Positions 61,638 to 64,000 of a stretch of DNA of 64,000 nt are shown here, in pieces. This DNA comes from Symsagittifera roscoffensis (lineage: Eukaryota; Xenacoelomorpha; Acoela; Convolutidae), in the NCBI RefSeq assembly GCF_963678635.1, contig NC_087064.1, positions 38,990,532 through 39,054,531 on the forward strand. Direction: 5' to 3'. Made by a program: the position numbers and the translations under genes. How positions within the stretch are numbered: the first letter of the stretch is position 1; every line of letters begins with the position of its first letter. A model generated the notes under the pieces. That model saw nothing but the letters and a program-made list of their open reading frames with translations, was not told the DNA's origin and made no database searches.

Positions 61638-64000
61638 CTCAAAAGTCGATAGTTTTCGAGATAGCATATTGATGTAGCTTTTTCTGGATGACTCATACAG
61701 CCAATGATGAAGATTGAATGTCTTTTAGTTGTTTTTTGATTCTGAACATTTTTGTCTGCATAATCAAGTCTCAAAAGTCGATAGTTTCCGAGATAGCATA
61801 TTGATGTAGCTTTTTCTGGATGACACATACATCCTATGTTGAAGATTGAAAGTCTTTTTAGTTGTTATGTGACTCTGAACAATTTTTGTCTTCATAATCA
61901 GGTGTCAAAAGCAAAATTTTCCGAGATGGCCTGATAATGTAGCTGTTTCTGGATGACTCATACATCCAATGACAAAGATAATTTTCCCAGCTGTTTTTAT
62001 GATTCTCAGCAACTTTTGTCTTCATAATCAAGTCTCAAAAGTCGATAGTTTCCGAGATAGCATGTTGATGTTGATGTTTCTGGATGACTCATACAGCCTA
62101 TGACGAAGATAATTTTCTCAGCTGTTTTTTGATTCTAAGCAACTTTTGTCTTCTTAATCAAGTCTCAAAAGTCGATAATTTCCGAGATAGCATGTTGATG
62201 TAGCTTTTTTTGGTTGACTCAAACAACCTATGATGAAAATTGAAAATCTTTTTTAGTTGTTTTTTGAATCTAAGCAACTTTTGTCTTCATAATCAAGTTT
62301 CAAAAGTGAGTAGTTTCCGAGATAGCATGTTGATTTAGCTTTTTCTGGATGACTCATACATCCTATGATGAAGATTGAAAGTCTTTTCTAGTTGTTTTGT
62401 GATTCTGGACAGTTTTTGTCTTCAAAATCAGGTGTCAAAAAGCGAAAATTTCCGAGATGACCTGATAATGTAGCTATTTCTGGATGACTCATACATAATA
62501 TGACGAAGATAATTTTCTCAGGTGTTTTTTGATTCTAAGCAACTTTTGTCTTCATAATCATGTCACAAAAGTCGATAGTTTCCGAGATAGCATTTTCATG
62601 TAGCTTTTTCTGGATGACTCATACAGCCTATGATGAAGATTGAATGTCTTTTAGTTGTTTTTTGATTCTGAAATTTTTGTCTGCATAATCAAGTCTCAAA
62701 AGTCGATAGTTTCCGAGATAGCATATTGATGTAGCTTTTTCTGGATGACTCATACATCCTATGATGAAGGTTGAAAGTCTTTTCTAGTTGTTTTGTGATT
62801 CTGGACAGTTTTTGTCTTCAAAGTCAGGTGTCAAAAAGCGAAAATTTCCGAGATGACCTGATAATGTAGCTATTTCTGGATGACTCATACATAATATGAC
62901 GAAGATAATTTTCTCAGCTGTTTTTTGATTCTAAGCAACTTTTGTCTTCATAATCATGTCACAAAAGTCGATAGTTTCCGAGATAGCATTTTCATGTAGC
63001 TTTTTCTGGATGACTCATACAGCCTATGATGAAGATTGAATGTCTTTTAGTTGTTTTTTGATTCTGAAATTTTTGTCTGCATAATCAAGTCTCAAAAGTC
63101 GATAGTTTCCGAGATAGCATATTGATGTAGCCTTTTCTGGTTGACTCATACATCCTATGATGAAGATTGAAAGTCTGTTTTAGTTGTTAATTGATTCTGA
63201 ACATTTTTTGTCTTCATAATCTGGTGTCAAAAAGCGAAAATTTCCGAGATGGCCTGATGATGTAGCTGTTTCTGGATGACTCGTACATCCTTTGAGGAAG
63301 ATATTTTTCTCAGCTGTTTTTTGATTCTAAGCAACTTTTGTCTTCATAATCAAGTCTCAAAAGTCGATAGTTTCCGAGATAGCATTTTCATGTAGCTTTT
63401 TCTGGATGAGTCATACAGCCTATGATGAAGATTGAATGTCTTTTAGTTGTTTTTTGATTCTGAAATTTTTGTCTGCATAATCAAGTCTCAAAAGTCGATA
63501 GTTTCCGAGATAGCATATTGATGTAGCTTTTTCTGGATGACACATACATCCTATGTTGAAGATTGAAAGTCTTGTTAGTTGTTATGTGACTCTGAACAAT
63601 TTTTGTCTTCATAATCAGGTGTCAAAAGCAAAATTTTCCGAGATGGCCTGATAATGTAGCTGTTTCTGGATGACTCATACATCCAATGACAAAGATAATT
63701 TTCCCAGCTGTTTTTATGATTCTAAGCAACTTTTGTCTTCATAATCAAGTCTCAAAAGTCGATAGTTTCCGAGATAGCATGTTGATGTTGCTTTTTCTGG
63801 ATGACTCATACAGCCTATGACGAAGATAATTTTCTCAGCTTTTTTTTGATTCTAAGCAACTTTTGTCTTCATAATCAAGTCTCGAAGTTCGATAGTTTCA
63901 GAGATAGCATGTTGATGTAGCTTTTTCTGCATGACTCATACTTCCTATGATGAAGATTGAAAGTCTTTTTTAGTTGTTTTGTGATTCTGAACAAATTTTG
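61638..64000 (+). repeat. 396-bp trimer (three copies) flanked by a 1,717-bp repeat, cut by the window end
   Basis: CATTTTCATGTAGC starts at 62,591, 62,987 and 63,383, two spacings of 396 bp, marking a three-monomer unit that also carries GATTCTGAAATTTTTG. GTTGTTATGTGACTC at 61,861 and 63,578, and TACATCCAATGAC at 61,961 and 63,678, are 1,717 bp apart (13 monomers). The trimer amplification thus lies inside a larger duplicated segment. The array is still in progress at 64,000. Confidence 0.8.

Larger units (their letters stand above)
1..64000 (+). repeat. Giant head-to-tail satellite array, ~132-bp monomers (whole window)
   Basis: The same AT-rich unit recurs from the first to the last base. 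The words GAGATAGC, GATGTAGC, CTGGATGACTC and CATAATCA return every 129-135 bp. Two early spacings measured from GTCGATA are 133 and 130 bp (7,561, 7,694, 7,824). All copies read in the same direction and I saw no inverted block. No stretch of unique sequence interrupts the array and neither edge is a boundary. One typical type A monomer is about 33% G+C. This is classical satellite DNA of a eukaryotic nuclear genome. I do not recognise the family by name and cannot assign a species. A centromeric or other heterochromatic location is inference only. Confidence 0.97.

Noticed and set aside
19302-61828. Further minus-strand frames (MCHPEKATSTCYLGNYRLLRLDY-type and others)
   Set aside because: They have the same origin as above. 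Recurrence follows the HOR periods (663, 1,406, 1,988, 2,782 bp), so the copies are products of amplification and not a gene family.
1-64000. CRISPR array
   Set aside because: A CRISPR array has a short constant repeat with unrelated spacers of constant size. Here the entire 130-bp unit is repeated with no unique spacers, and there are no cas genes.
1-64000. Ribosomal, tRNA or other structural RNA gene clusters
   Set aside because: No tRNA-like or rRNA-like conserved words were seen; the whole window is accounted for by the satellite monomer.
1-64000. CENP-B box
   Set aside because: The known TTCG....A..CGGG core was not found. The only strongly conserved short motif resembling a protein site is TGACTCA, so I do not claim CENP-B binding.
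63900-64000. Telomere or array end at the window edge
   Set aside because: The last 100 bp are an ordinary A monomer; no telomeric short repeat or unique DNA appears.

Overview
The window is one uninterrupted block of satellite DNA. From base 1 to base 64,000 it consists of head-to-tail copies of an AT-rich monomer, mostly 129-135 bp long, all in the same orientation. Dividing the window by about 132 bp gives roughly 480-490 monomers. One typical monomer counted by hand is about 67% A+T, and the + strand is rich in T-tracts. I found no supportable protein-coding gene, RNA gene, transposon, CRISPR array, telomere or unique flanking sequence. Both ends lie inside the array, so the true array is longer than 64 kb. 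This points to a eukaryotic nuclear genome and a heterochromatic region (centromeric, pericentromeric, subtelomeric or sex/B-chromosome). The sequence alone does not identify the species or the chromosomal position.

Basic unit: two related monomer types can be told apart by diagnostic words. Type A (usually 133-135 bp) carries AATCAAGTCTC, GTCGATAGTTTCC and GAGATAGC. Type B (usually 129-130 bp) carries AATCAGGTGTC, AAAAAGC and GATGGCCTGA. Both share a conserved box, GATGTAGC-T-rich-CTGGATGACTCATACATCC, followed by a T-rich linker with T-tracts about 11 bp apart. A third recognisable type, containing GCAGGGTG(A/G)AGT, occurs in the first 10 kb and again at 48 and 53 kb.

Layout: (1) 1-4,926, 8-monomer higher-order repeat (HOR) of about 955 bp with 5-monomer short forms; (2) 4,927-7,170, transition with a 627-bp tandem duplication; (3) 7,171-10,772, diverged monomers with 784- and 1,008-bp spacings; (4) 10,773-14,040, 1,437-bp HOR; (5) 14,041-16,828, clean 401-bp trimer array; (6) 16,829-19,300, mixed zone ending in scrambled monomers; (7) 19,301-25,360, diverged A/B array with 1,988-, 527- and 399-bp repeats; (8) 25,361-30,360, 1,406-bp HOR containing short monomers that lack the box; (9) 30,361-38,483, A/B tetramers of 529 bp and derivatives; (10) 38,484-48,022, 927- and 2,782-bp segmental duplications; (11) 48,023-48,884, a mosaic island of older monomers; (12) 48,885-53,111, 663-bp pentamers; (13) 53,112-58,432, a second island copy and a duplication of about 2.65 kb; (14) 58,433-64,000, 1,853-bp, 396-bp and 1,717-bp repeats.

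No genes act together here. The organisation is explained by repeated unequal crossover and local amplification. The points most worth follow-up are the position-specific pattern of intact and mutated TGACTCA boxes inside the HORs, the mosaic island, and the way the box is kept in some shortened monomers and lost in others. All periods were measured by locating identical words by eye; no alignment was run.
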